The notes under the pieces are model-generated. The model searched no databases. It had not been told where the DNA came from and saw only the letters and a list, made by a program, of their open reading frames with translations. From the NCBI GenBank assembly GCA_029946045.1, contig JAQSDS010000432.1:1-13729 (forward strand): 13,729 nt of DNA. The letters run 5' to 3'. A program made the translations under genes and the position numbers. Origin of the DNA: Rhodoferax sp. (GTDB lineage: Bacteria > Pseudomonadota > Gammaproteobacteria > Burkholderiales > Burkholderiaceae_C). The first letter of the stretch is position 1, and each line of letters opens with the position of its first letter. Of this stretch, positions 1 through 6,569 are shown piece after piece.

Positions 1-443
1 CCGCCCTGTCCACCCTGGACGCGCAACCGGTGCTGCTGGCCGATGCCCTGGCTGACTGGCGCGCCGAGGTCGGCAACCGCTGCGAGGCAGCGGGTGTGAG
101 CTTGCAATGGCAATCACCGTCGCAAGATCCGTCAGGCTATTTGTCGGCGCGCCACAAGGCGCTCTTTGAGCGCGCACTGCGCGAAAGTGTCACCAACGCG
201 CTCAAGCACGCGCAGCCGAGCCGGATCCGGGTGCACATCGAACAGCTGGATGCGATGTTGGTACTGACGGTTGGCAACGACGGTGTGCACAGTGCGCCTG
301 AGGCCTGGACGGAGGGCCGAGGTTTGCGCGGCATGCGCCAGCGTCTGAACGAGGTCGGGGCTACGCTGCAGCTCAAGCCGCTGCCCGGTGGCTGGGTCGA
401 GTTGTCGCTGCGCATGCCAATGCAGGAGGAACCACAAGCATGA
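1..443 (+). CDS. Sensor histidine kinase, C-terminal ATPase part (5' end outside window)
   Basis: This is the 3' end of a histidine kinase gene; the frame is open from base 3 and 146 residues are visible. It carries the GHKL-type ATPase domain of the NarX/LiaS/DesK (HisKA_3) class. An N-box reading ESVTNALKHA lies at about 183-212, an NDG motif (reading GNDG) follows, and a glycine-rich ATP-lid motif GRGLRGMRQRL lies at about 315-347. The dimerisation/phospho-acceptor helix and any sensor domain are upstream of the window, so the signal cannot be guessed. The gene ends in an ATGA overlap with the response regulator, so the two are translationally coupled and almost certainly partners. The kinase would phosphorylate itself and pass the phosphate to that regulator. 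Function as a kinase is confident; the signal is unknown. Confidence 0.88.
   Translation, partial: ALSTLDAQPVLLADALADWRAEVGNRCEAAGVSLQWQSPSQDPSGYLSARHKALFERALRESVTNALKHAQPSRIRVHIEQLDAMLVLTVGNDGVHSAPEAWTEGRGLRGMRQRLNEVGATLQLKPLPGGWVELSLRMPMQEEPQA
424..430 (+). promoter_or_regulatory. Shine-Dalgarno of the response regulator gene
   Basis: AGGAGGA lies inside the end of the kinase gene, nine bases before the ATG at 440. It is a near-perfect ribosome binding site and fixes that ATG as the start despite the overlap with the upstream stop codon. Confidence 0.75.
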
Positions 444-1075
444 AAAATATATTGTTGGTAGACGACCTCCCCGAAGCGCTGGCCATGCTGGAGGCGGCTG
501 TCAGGCAGGCCTTCGACGCACCCATCTGCACCCATGCCGAAAGTGTGGCGCAGGCACAAAACACCATCCGTACCGGTCGTTTCGATCTGGCGCTGGTCGA
601 CTTGAACCTGGGCGATGGCCAGGGTCATGAGGTGATCCGACTGCTGGCACAGGCACAACCAGCCTGTGTGGTCGTGGTGGCGTCGATTTACGACGACGAC
701 GACAACCTGTTTCGGGCCTTGCAGGCTGGTGCGCAGGGCTATTTGTTGAAATACCAAAATACAGTGTGGCTGGTGCACCAGCTCAAGGGCATCGCGCAAG
801 GGCGACCGCCGCTGTCGCCCGCCATCGCCCGGCGCTTGCTGCGCTTCTTTCAAAAGCCCGCTGTCAACCAGGCACCTGCCGCCGCTGAGCTGACACCGCG
901 CGAACGTGACGTGCTTGGCCTGTTGGCCCAAGGTGTGCAGATTGCCGACATTGCGCTGGCGCTAGGCATTTCACGCCACACAGTCGGTGACCATGTCAAG
1001 AACCTCTACCGCAAGCTCAACATCAATAGCCGTGCCGAGGCGGCGCTGCACGCCCGAGGCATGGGTTTGGTGTAA
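440..1075 (+). CDS. NarL/FixJ-family two-component response regulator
   Basis: This 211-residue protein has the two-domain plan of NarL-type regulators. The receiver domain covers about residues 1-120, with the acidic pair D8/D9, the phospho-acceptor D54 in ALVDLNLGDG, S82 at the switch position and K104. A linker is followed by a LuxR-type helix-turn-helix at about 151-211 that starts LTPRERDVL and contains the recognition region ISRHTVGDHVKNLYRKL. All residues needed for phosphorylation are present, so it should be a working DNA-binding regulator controlled by the kinase encoded just upstream. Its targets cannot be read from the window. The next gene points the other way and is separated by a hairpin, so the pair forms the end of its own operon. 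There is no reason to link it to the transporter operon beyond proximity. Confidence 0.93.
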   Translation: MKNILLVDDLPEALAMLEAAVRQAFDAPICTHAESVAQAQNTIRTGRFDLALVDLNLGDGQGHEVIRLLAQAQPACVVVVASIYDDDDNLFRALQAGAQGYLLKYQNTVWLVHQLKGIAQGRPPLSPAIARRLLRFFQKPAVNQAPAAAELTPRERDVLGLLAQGVQIADIALALGISRHTVGDHVKNLYRKLNINSRAEAALHARGMGLV

Positions 1076-1085
1076 GTTGGCAGAC

Positions 1086-1104
1086 AAGCGGCGGTGGGCC
1101 GCTT
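1086..1104. terminator. Perfect hairpin between convergent genes, possible bidirectional terminator
   Basis: AAGCGGC, a five-base loop GGTGG, then GCCGCTT form a perfect 7-bp GC-rich stem. It sits 10 bases after the response regulator stop and about 30 bases past the end of the convergent MarR-like gene. No long T-run follows on either strand, so it is not a classical intrinsic terminator. Position and symmetry still suggest a transcript end or end-stabilising structure. Confidence 0.45.
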
Positions 1105-1133
1105 CTGCTGCCGTGCTGAAGCCCTCGCCCCAA

Positions 1134-1661
1134 TCAATAGGAACTGGCTGACCGCGCGGCCTGGTCGTAACGGCCTGACAGGGTCCGCAGCAAATCGGAA
1201 AGCTCACCTAATTTGCGGTTCTCTTCTTCGGTTCCGGAAAACCCGGGCATCAGGCAGGCCTCTCTCACTTCGCGGTAGCGCATGCACAAATCAGCCCCCG
1301 CTTCGGTGGTGGAAAAAAACACCTCTTTGCCCTTTTTCTGATTGCGCACATAGCCAGCAGCCATCAGCTTCTTGAGCGAATAAGACACCACGTGCGTGTC
1401 CTCGACGTTGAGCACAAAGCATATGTCAGCCAGGCGCTTTTCCACACCACGGTGATTGGTGTGATGCAGCACCAGTACGTCGATCGTCGCCATGTCCTTG
1501 ACCCCGGCCGCGCCCATGCAGCGCGTCACCCAGCGATTGAAAGCGTGCGTGGCAATGATGAGTCCAAACTCAAACTCGGACAACTCTGGCGATTTCTGCG
1601 ACACCAGGTGCGCAGAAGTCACGATCCGTTGTGTGCCATTGGAGAAATTTCTGTCGGTCAT
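1134..1661 (-). CDS. MarR-like winged-helix transcriptional regulator
   Basis: The 175-residue protein resembles the predicted MarR-type winged-helix regulators of proteobacteria (COG5631-like, from memory). A helical N-terminal dimerisation region covers about residues 27-70. A helix-turn-helix runs at about 74-103 (KRLADICFVLNVEDTHVVSY, then LKKLMAAGYV), and a beta wing at about 104-119 contains KKGKEVFFSTTEAG. A C-terminal helical region follows. No enzyme or ligand domain is fused. The gene is divergent from the TRAP/5-oxoprolinase operon and shares its 219-bp control region, which is the usual arrangement for a local regulator that also controls itself. The start codon is preceded by an A/T-rich leader with no recognisable Shine-Dalgarno sequence, so translation may be weak or the mRNA nearly leaderless. 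The family call is fairly sure; the target is inferred from position. Confidence 0.82.
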   Translation of the reverse strand: MTDRNFSNGTQRIVTSAHLVSQKSPELSEFEFGLIIATHAFNRWVTRCMGAAGVKDMATIDVLVLHHTNHRGVEKRLADICFVLNVEDTHVVSYSLKKLMAAGYVRNQKKGKEVFFSTTEAGADLCMRYREVREACLMPGFSGTEEENRKLGELSDLLRTLSGRYDQAARSASSY

Positions 1662-1674
1662 TTTGTAATTATTT

Positions 1675-1694
1675 TTTTGAAATATGGGTCAAAA
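1675..1694. promoter_or_regulatory. Inverted repeat close to the marR-like start, possible autoregulatory site
   Basis: TTTTGA at 1675-1680 and TCAAAA at 1689-1694 are perfect 6-bp arms around an 8-base spacer. The repeat begins 13 bases upstream of the regulator's start codon. A protein bound here would block transcription or translation initiation of the regulator. The arms are A/T-rich, so chance is a real alternative. Confidence 0.3.
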
Positions 1695-1709
1695 GAAGCC
1701 ATTCCACCC

Positions 1710-1724
1710 TAGGCGAATTGCCTA
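1710..1724. promoter_or_regulatory. Short inverted repeat in the divergent control region
   Basis: TAGGC at 1710-1714 and GCCTA at 1720-1724 are perfect 5-bp arms around GAATT. It lies near the regulator side of the control region and could be an operator half-pair. It is short, so confidence is low. Confidence 0.25.
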
Positions 1725-1808
1725 AAGGTGCGACGTCATGATAGCAACAATCCCGTTCTCAGGGTAAACCATGATGACATAACGTTGATAAATTGTTAAC
1801 ATTTCGCC

Positions 1809-1827
1809 GGCTTGAAGCCTTCAAGCC
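1809..1827. promoter_or_regulatory. Perfect 19-bp palindrome upstream of dctP, candidate operator or leader hairpin
   Basis: GGCTTGAAG, one central C, then CTTCAAGCC form perfect 9-bp arms. The site ends 53 bases before the dctP start codon. Its length and symmetry fit a dimeric winged-helix operator, and the divergent MarR-like protein is the natural candidate. With only one unpaired base it would make a poor RNA hairpin loop unless the inner pairs open, which favours a DNA-binding role. Binding has not been shown. Confidence 0.55.
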
Positions 1828-1868
1828 ATAGCAACAGGCAGCCCCTTGGTCGCCTCACCTCAACGTCA

Positions 1869-1873
1869 AAGGA
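1869..1873 (+). promoter_or_regulatory. Shine-Dalgarno that decides the dctP start
   Basis: AAGGA sits seven bases before the ATG at 1881. The signal peptide begins exactly there, so this start is preferred over the longer in-frame one at 1812, which falls inside the palindrome. Confidence 0.75.
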
Positions 1874-1880
1874 ATACACC

Positions 1881-2861
1881 ATGGTCAATTTGAAACAGTG
1901 GGCAGCCACAGGGCTGGCAAGCATCGCTTTGTCCCTCGGTAGCCAAGCGATGGCCCAACAAAAGTGGGACATGCCCACGGGCTACCCGGCATCCAACTTC
2001 CACACCGAAAACATCCAGCAGTTCGCCAAAGACGTCGACCAGGCCACGGGCGGCAAGCTCAAGATCACGGTCCACGAAGGCGGCTCGCTCTTCAAGGCCA
2101 ACGAAATCAAACGCGCCGTCCAGGGCGGTCAGGCGCAGTTGGGCGAAATCATCATCTCCGGCTACTCCAACGAGAACCCCCTGTTTGGTCTGGACTCGAT
2201 TCCCTTTCTCGCCACCAGCTATGCGGAGGCTCAAAAACTCTGGAAAGTCTCCCAGGCACCCACCGAAGCTGCGTTGGCCAAGCAGGGCATGAAAGTGCTG
2301 TATGCGGTGGCATGGCCACCCCAGGGCATCTTCAGTGCCAAGCCGATCAACTCGGTGGCCGATCTGAAAGGGGTGAAATGGCGCGCCTACAACCCCAACA
2401 CCAGCCGCATTGCGCAGCTCGTGGGTGCCCAGCCTGTCACCGTGCAAGCTGCAGAACTGACCCAAGCCTTAGCCACCGGTGCCGTCACCACGTTCATGAC
2501 ATCGGGTGCCACGGGTTACGACAGCAAAGTCTGGGAGCAAGTGAAGTACTACTACGACGTGAGCGCCTGGCTGCCCAAGAACCTCGTGATCGTGTCGCAA
2601 AAGGCTTTTGACGCTCTAGACAAGCCCGCTCAGGCAGCCCTGACCAAAGCAGCCGAAGCCGCCGAAGCGCGCGGCTGGAAAGTCAGCGCCGAAAAGAACT
2701 CCTGGTACCTCGACCAATTGCGTAAGAACGGCATGACCGTTGAGGCAGGCAGCCCAACCCTGCGCGCTGAGCTCAAAAAGATTGGCGAGGCTATGGTCGC
2801 GGACTGGGCGAAACAAACCGGCAGCGAAGGCCAAGCCATCGTCGACGCCTTCCGCAAGTGA
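1881..2861 (+). CDS. dctP: TRAP transporter periplasmic substrate-binding protein, DctP family
   Basis: This 326-residue protein captures the substrate in the periplasm and delivers it to the DctQM membrane parts. A typical signal peptide covers residues 1-25, with basic N-terminus, hydrophobic core and cleavage after AMA. The mature part has the DctP fold from KWDMPTGYPASNFHTENIQQ onward. The segment LKGVKWRAYNPN carries R168 at the place of the family arginine that clamps the substrate carboxylate. After it, the usual VDGxE-type stretch is replaced by TTFMTSGATGY, so the pocket differs from the C4-dicarboxylate binders. It is first in an operon with dctQ, dctM and the 5-oxoprolinase genes, which suggests 5-oxoproline or a close relative as substrate. 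A hairpin right after the gene may keep its mRNA in excess. The family is sure; the substrate is inferred from context. Confidence 0.93.
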   Translation: MVNLKQWAATGLASIALSLGSQAMAQQKWDMPTGYPASNFHTENIQQFAKDVDQATGGKLKITVHEGGSLFKANEIKRAVQGGQAQLGEIIISGYSNENPLFGLDSIPFLATSYAEAQKLWKVSQAPTEAALAKQGMKVLYAVAWPPQGIFSAKPINSVADLKGVKWRAYNPNTSRIAQLVGAQPVTVQAAELTQALATGAVTTFMTSGATGYDSKVWEQVKYYYDVSAWLPKNLVIVSQKAFDALDKPAQAALTKAAEAAEARGWKVSAEKNSWYLDQLRKNGMTVEAGSPTLRAELKKIGEAMVADWAKQTGSEGQAIVDAFRK

Positions 2862-2881
2862 TCACCTTGCGCTCATGAACA

Positions 2882-2901
2882 TGCCGCCCGTTCGCGCGGC
2901 A
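2882..2901 (+). other. Intercistronic hairpin between dctP and dctQ
   Basis: TGCCGC and GCGGCA form a perfect 6-bp GC-rich stem around an 8-base loop, followed by AAAAT. It lies in the only sizeable gap (61 bases) of the operon. Hairpins here are common in binding-protein transport operons, where they protect the upstream message or partly terminate transcription so that the binding protein outnumbers the permease. No long T-run follows, so mRNA stabilisation is the likelier role. Confidence 0.45.
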
Positions 2902-2922
2902 AAATAACACGAAAGGAAGGCC

Positions 2923-3441
2923 ATGCGCCAACTCTTGGACCGCGTTTTTAACGCTGTGGGCTATCTGGCCGGCATCTTCATGGTCGGCACCCTGCTGGCC
3001 GTATTGACCAGCATTCTGGGGCGCCTGATCCCGGCGTTTGATCTGCCTGGCGCGGATGCTTACGCCGGTTACTGCATGGCTTGTTCTTCTTTTCTCGCGC
3101 TAGCGCCTACGCTGCGCCGCGGCGAGCACATCCGCGTCACGCTATTGCTCAATCAACTGCCTGCCGGTCCCCGACGCATGCTTGACATCTTGTGCCATGT
3201 CGTCGCCGTTGGCATCTCTGGCGCGCTGGCCTGGTACGCCATCCGCTTGGTGGTGCAGTCGCGTGAGTTCTTCGATATCTCGACCGGCCTGGACGCCACG
3301 CCTTTGTGGATTCCCCAGCTTGGCATGGCCTTGGGCACCACACTGTTGGCAGCCGCCTTTGTTGGCGATCTGATCCTTTTGTTGCGTGGCGAAGCGCTGC
3401 GCGATGCATCAGCTGACAACGAACTCATACGCGTGGAATAA
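2923..3441 (+). CDS. dctQ: TRAP transporter small permease subunit, DctQ family
   Basis: The 172-residue inner-membrane protein has the DctQ plan of four hydrophobic segments, at about residues 12-35, 46-63, 88-110 and 130-154. The family-typical loop LRRGEHIRVTLLLNQLP follows the second segment. DctQ pairs with the large permease DctM and is needed for the complex that accepts substrate from DctP. A strong Shine-Dalgarno site (AGGAAGG) precedes the ATG, and the gene ends nine bases before dctM. Length is normal for the family. Nothing appears broken. Confidence 0.9.
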   Translation: MRQLLDRVFNAVGYLAGIFMVGTLLAVLTSILGRLIPAFDLPGADAYAGYCMACSSFLALAPTLRRGEHIRVTLLLNQLPAGPRRMLDILCHVVAVGISGALAWYAIRLVVQSREFFDISTGLDATPLWIPQLGMALGTTLLAAAFVGDLILLLRGEALRDASADNELIRVE

Positions 3442-3450
3442 GGACACATC

Positions 3451-4749
3451 ATGGATCTCACCATTACCGCATTGCTGATCGCAGCACTCTTCCTCATCCT
3501 CGGATGCGGCGTCTGGGTCGGTCTGGCGCTGACCGGCGTGGCCTGGATTGGCATGGAGCTGTTCACCAGCCGTGCCGTCGGCGACGCCATGGCCGTGACG
3601 ATCTGGGGTTCTGCCTCGTCATGGACCCTGACCGCCCTGCCCCTCTTCATCTGGATGGGCGAAATCCTTTTTCGCACCAAACTCTCCGAAGACATGTTCA
3701 AGGGCCTGGCACCCTGGCTGGAGCGCCTGCCCGGTCGCCTGCTGCACACCAACATCATTGGTTGCACCATTTTTGCAGCAGTGTCCGGCTCCTCTGCTGC
3801 CACCTGCGCCACCATCGGCAAGATGACCTTGCCCGAGCTGGCCAAACGCGGCTACCCCGAACACATGGCGCTGGGCACGCTGGCGGGCGCAGGCACCCTG
3901 GGCCTGATGATTCCGCCCTCGATCATCATGATCGTCTACGGTGTGGCGGCCAATGTGTCGATTGCCCAGCTGTTCATCGCCGGCGTGCTTCCGGGGCTGC
4001 TCTTGGCCGGCCTGTTCATGGGCTACACCATGGTGTGGGCACTGCTCCACCCAGACCAAATTCCGCCGGCTGGCCCCGCCATGTCTTTTGTTGCCAAGCT
4101 CAAGGAATCGCGCAATCTGTTGCCGGTGGTGGCACTGATTGCTGCCGTGCTGGGCTCCGTCTACAGCGGCGTGGCCACGGCGACCGAGTCGGCGGCGCTG
4201 GGCGTGGTCGGCGCGCTGGTCATTGCCGGCGTGCAAGGCGAATTACGCTGGAGCCAGTTTCGCGACAGCCTGCTCGGCGCCACGCGCCTGTACTGCATGA
4301 TTGCCCTGATCCTGTCCGGTGCGGCCTTTCTGACCCTGTCCATGGGCTACATGGGCTTGCCACGCCAACTGGCCGGCTGGATCAGCGGGCTGGGCTTGAC
4401 CCAGTTTCAGTTGATCGCTGCCTTGATGGTCTTTTTCATCGTGCTCGGCTGCTTTCTGGACGGCATTTCCATTGTCGTTCTGACCATGGGTGTGTTGCTG
4501 CCCACCATCGAAAAGGCCGGTATTGACCTCGTCTGGTTCGGCATTTTCGTCGTCCTGGTGGTAGAAATGGCGCAAATCACGCCACCGGTTGGTTTCAACC
4601 TGTTCGTGCTGCAAGGCATGACCAAGAAGGAAATTACCTACCTTGCCAAGCATGCGATGCCGATGTTTTTTCTGATGGTGTTCGCGGTGCTGCTCATTTA
4701 TTTTGTGCCCGGCATCGTCACCTGGATGCCGGCCCAGATGGCGGGGTGA
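3451..4749 (+). CDS. dctM: TRAP transporter large permease subunit, DctM family
   Basis: The 432-residue protein is the transport channel of the TRAP system. It moves substrate across the inner membrane with a sodium or proton gradient. It is hydrophobic throughout, with roughly a dozen membrane segments. DctM-family marks include VSGSSAATCATIGKM at 111-125, GTLGLMIPPS at 148-157, VATATESAALG at 241-251 and QITPPVGFNLFVL at 375-387. The first and last of these are the inverted-repeat elements around the substrate and ion sites. Length matches the family. An AAGGA site precedes the ATG. It ends three bases before pxpB, tying transport to the downstream enzyme genes. Specificity is set mainly by DctP and cannot be read from this protein. 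Confidence 0.95.
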   Translation: MDLTITALLIAALFLILGCGVWVGLALTGVAWIGMELFTSRAVGDAMAVTIWGSASSWTLTALPLFIWMGEILFRTKLSEDMFKGLAPWLERLPGRLLHTNIIGCTIFAAVSGSSAATCATIGKMTLPELAKRGYPEHMALGTLAGAGTLGLMIPPSIIMIVYGVAANVSIAQLFIAGVLPGLLLAGLFMGYTMVWALLHPDQIPPAGPAMSFVAKLKESRNLLPVVALIAAVLGSVYSGVATATESAALGVVGALVIAGVQGELRWSQFRDSLLGATRLYCMIALILSGAAFLTLSMGYMGLPRQLAGWISGLGLTQFQLIAALMVFFIVLGCFLDGISIVVLTMGVLLPTIEKAGIDLVWFGIFVVLVVEMAQITPPVGFNLFVLQGMTKKEITYLAKHAMPMFFLMVFAVLLIYFVPGIVTWMPAQMAG

Positions 4750-4752
4750 CCC

Positions 4753-5520
4753 ATGGAAACGCTGGACAAGCAGGTGCCGCGTTTGCTGGCACTGGGTGAC
4801 GCCGCCTGGACGCTGGAATTTGGCAACGACATCAGTGCCGCTCTCAATGCGCGCGTGACCGGCGTGGCCGATCGCATCAACCAAGTGCGCCAACAGCTGC
4901 CCTTGTTGGCCAGCGTCACCGACGTGGTGCCAACTTACCGCTCACTCACCGTGCATTTCGACCCCCGCGATGCACACGCCGACGACTTAGGCACCTGGCT
5001 GCTGGCCTTGGGCAAGGAAGGCCACACGGACGAACGCAAAGGCCGACAGTGGCGCTTGCCGGTCTGCTTTGACAAAGACTTTGCACCCGATCTGCCAACC
5101 CTGGCCGCAGCCAAAGGCCTCAGCGAAGACCAGGTGATAGAGCGTCTGCTGGCAGCCGAGTTTCGGGTCTACATGATCGGCTTCTTGCCGGGCTTTCCCT
5201 ACATGGGCGGCTTGCCTGCCGAGTTGTCCATGCCCCGTCTGGCCAGCCCGCGGCAACGGGTGCCCAAAAATTCGATCGCCGTGGCCGGCGCAATGTGCTC
5301 GGTTTACCCATGGGAAAGCCCCGGTGGCTGGAACCTGCTGGGACGAACCCCGGTGCCATTGTTTGACCTCCAGCATGCCGAGCAACCTGCCATGCTGGCG
5401 GCGGGTGACCGGGTTCGCTGGTACGCCGTGCCACGCGATGCCTACGACCACCTGCTCGCACTGAGCCAAACGGAGGCGCTGGCTCGCGACACCTTCCTGC
5501 ATTCGGAGACCAAGGCATGA
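4753..5520 (+). CDS. pxpB: 5-oxoprolinase subunit PxpB (KipI / allophanate hydrolase subunit 1-like)
   Basis: This 255-residue cytoplasmic protein belongs to the family named PxpB/YbgJ in E. coli and KipI in Bacillus. With PxpC and PxpA it forms the prokaryotic ATP-dependent 5-oxoprolinase, which opens 5-oxoproline to L-glutamate. Family marks are the RSLTVHFDP segment near residue 63, GFLPGFPYMGGLP at 143-155, RVPKNSIAVAGAMCSVYPW at 169-187 and ESPGGWNLLGRTP at 188-200. It begins three bases after dctM and its stop overlaps the pxpC start as ATGA, so it is tightly coupled to both. The older label allophanate hydrolase subunit 1 is less likely, because no urea carboxylase gene lies nearby and pxpA is in the same operon. 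All three subunits being together makes the assignment strong. Confidence 0.92.
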   Translation: METLDKQVPRLLALGDAAWTLEFGNDISAALNARVTGVADRINQVRQQLPLLASVTDVVPTYRSLTVHFDPRDAHADDLGTWLLALGKEGHTDERKGRQWRLPVCFDKDFAPDLPTLAAAKGLSEDQVIERLLAAEFRVYMIGFLPGFPYMGGLPAELSMPRLASPRQRVPKNSIAVAGAMCSVYPWESPGGWNLLGRTPVPLFDLQHAEQPAMLAAGDRVRWYAVPRDAYDHLLALSQTEALARDTFLHSETKA

Positions 5521-6554
5521 CTGGCATGATCGAAGTGGTACGCCCCGGCTTTGGCGTGACCCTCCAGGACAGGGGCAGACACGGCCAACGCCATCAAGGC
5601 ATACCACAATCGGGCTGGCTGGACGGTCCACTGGCCGAAGCCGCCAACGCACTGGTCGGCAACAACGGAGGTGAAGCGGTGCTCGAGCTGCGCGGCAGCG
5701 GCTTGGAGTTACGCGTCAAGTGCGGCCCCGTGCGCATGGCGCTGGCGGGTGCCATCCAAGCGCACATTCTGCGGGCCGATGGCCAACGCACACAGCTGCC
5801 AGCCTGGCACAGCACCACCTTACTGGTCGGCGACCGTGTGCAGCTTGGTGCGGCCGAAAGCGGATGTGCCTACCTGGCCCTGTCGGGGGGGTGCCAGCTA
5901 CCGATGCAAGTGGGCAGCCGCTCCAGCTACTGGCGCGCCGGCCTCACCGGCTTGCAAGGGCGCCCACTGCAAATCGGTGACATGCTGCCTTGCAGCGACT
6001 GGGTGGCGCCCAACCCCAAAGAGTGGTGCACACCCAGCCCGTGGACGCTGCCCAAGGGGCCTGTTCGCGTGCTGCTGGGGCCGCAGCAAGACCATTTCCA
6101 GGAAAGCGCCATCGCCAGCTTTCTGAGCGACGAATGGGAAGCCACAGCCGAGCAAGACCGCATGGGCGTGCGCCTGCGCGGCGCGGCCCTGAGCCATTGC
6201 AATCCGGCAGCGGCCGACATCATTTCTGACGCCGTCACACCGGGGGCCATCCAGGTGCCCGCCAACGGCCAACCCATTGTGCTCATGGCCGACAGCCAGA
6301 CGGTGGGCGGTTACCCCAAGATCGCCACCGTCATCAGCGCCGATCTGCCCCGTCTGGCGCACCTGAAGGCCGGCACACGCCTGCGCTTTCAGGCGGTTAG
6401 CCACGCGCAGGCACGCCAAGCGCTGCAAGAGCAGCGAACGGTATGGCAAAGTTGGCTCGCCAGCCGCACCAGCTTCGTACCCGCAGGCTTTATTGACGAG
6501 CAAGCACTTTATGGCAACAACCTCATCAGCGGCATGCAGCGCGCTGACCTCTGA
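5517..6554 (+). CDS. pxpC: 5-oxoprolinase subunit PxpC (KipA / biotin-dependent carboxyltransferase-like)
   Basis: The 345-residue protein is the second subunit of the PxpABC 5-oxoprolinase, related to YbgK/KipA and to the allophanate-hydrolase subunit 2 domain of urea carboxylase. Visible family marks are the N-terminal IEVVRPGFGVTLQDRGR, GSRSSYWRAGLTGLQGR at 133-149, LLGPQQDHF at 186-194 and the C-terminal block from SDAVTPGAIQVP at 237 to ADSQTVGGYPKIATVI ending at 273. PxpB and PxpC are known to work as a complex. The start at 5517 overlaps the pxpB stop. A second in-frame ATG at 5526 gives MIEVVRPG, an equally typical beginning, so the start is uncertain by three residues. The gene is full length with no sign of damage. 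Confidence 0.92.
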   Translation: MTGMIEVVRPGFGVTLQDRGRHGQRHQGIPQSGWLDGPLAEAANALVGNNGGEAVLELRGSGLELRVKCGPVRMALAGAIQAHILRADGQRTQLPAWHSTTLLVGDRVQLGAAESGCAYLALSGGCQLPMQVGSRSSYWRAGLTGLQGRPLQIGDMLPCSDWVAPNPKEWCTPSPWTLPKGPVRVLLGPQQDHFQESAIASFLSDEWEATAEQDRMGVRLRGAALSHCNPAAADIISDAVTPGAIQVPANGQPIVLMADSQTVGGYPKIATVISADLPRLAHLKAGTRLRFQAVSHAQARQALQEQRTVWQSWLASRTSFVPAGFIDEQALYGNNLISGMQRADL

Positions 6555-6569
6555 AAAGACGATCTCATC

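Larger units (their letters stand above)
1662..1880. promoter_or_regulatory. Divergent control region between the marR-like gene and dctP
   Basis: This 219-bp non-coding gap must hold the promoters of both divergent transcripts. It is markedly more A/T-rich than its surroundings near 1662-1700 and near 1765-1805. It contains three inverted repeats, listed separately. Promoter hexamers are only weak. One possible + strand pair is TTCTCA at 1755-1760 with CATAAC about 16 bases downstream. On the - strand TTGACC resembles a -35 box but lacks a well-spaced -10. An open frame runs through the right part in frame with dctP, but the Shine-Dalgarno site favours the start at 1881, so the stretch is treated as leader. 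Confidence 0.6.

Noticed and set aside
137..931. 264-codon - strand frame opposite the kinase and response regulator
   Set aside because: Antisense shadow of two well-supported genes in GC-rich DNA, with no domain pattern.
1812..1880. In-frame upstream extension of dctP (23 extra residues)
   Set aside because: It starts inside the 19-bp palindrome, lacks a ribosome site and would bury the signal peptide; the ATG at 1881 has AAGGA at the right distance and a normal signal peptide.
3504..4526. Long + strand open frame overlapping dctM
   Set aside because: Its product is rich in His, Arg and Gly with no family pattern; it is a shifted-frame shadow of the clearly real dctM.
4753..6554. Allophanate hydrolase or KipI/KipA sporulation-kinase control genes
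   Set aside because: No urea carboxylase or sporulation genes are present, and pxpA completes the 5-oxoprolinase set in the same operon; a link to the histidine kinase at the left edge has no support.
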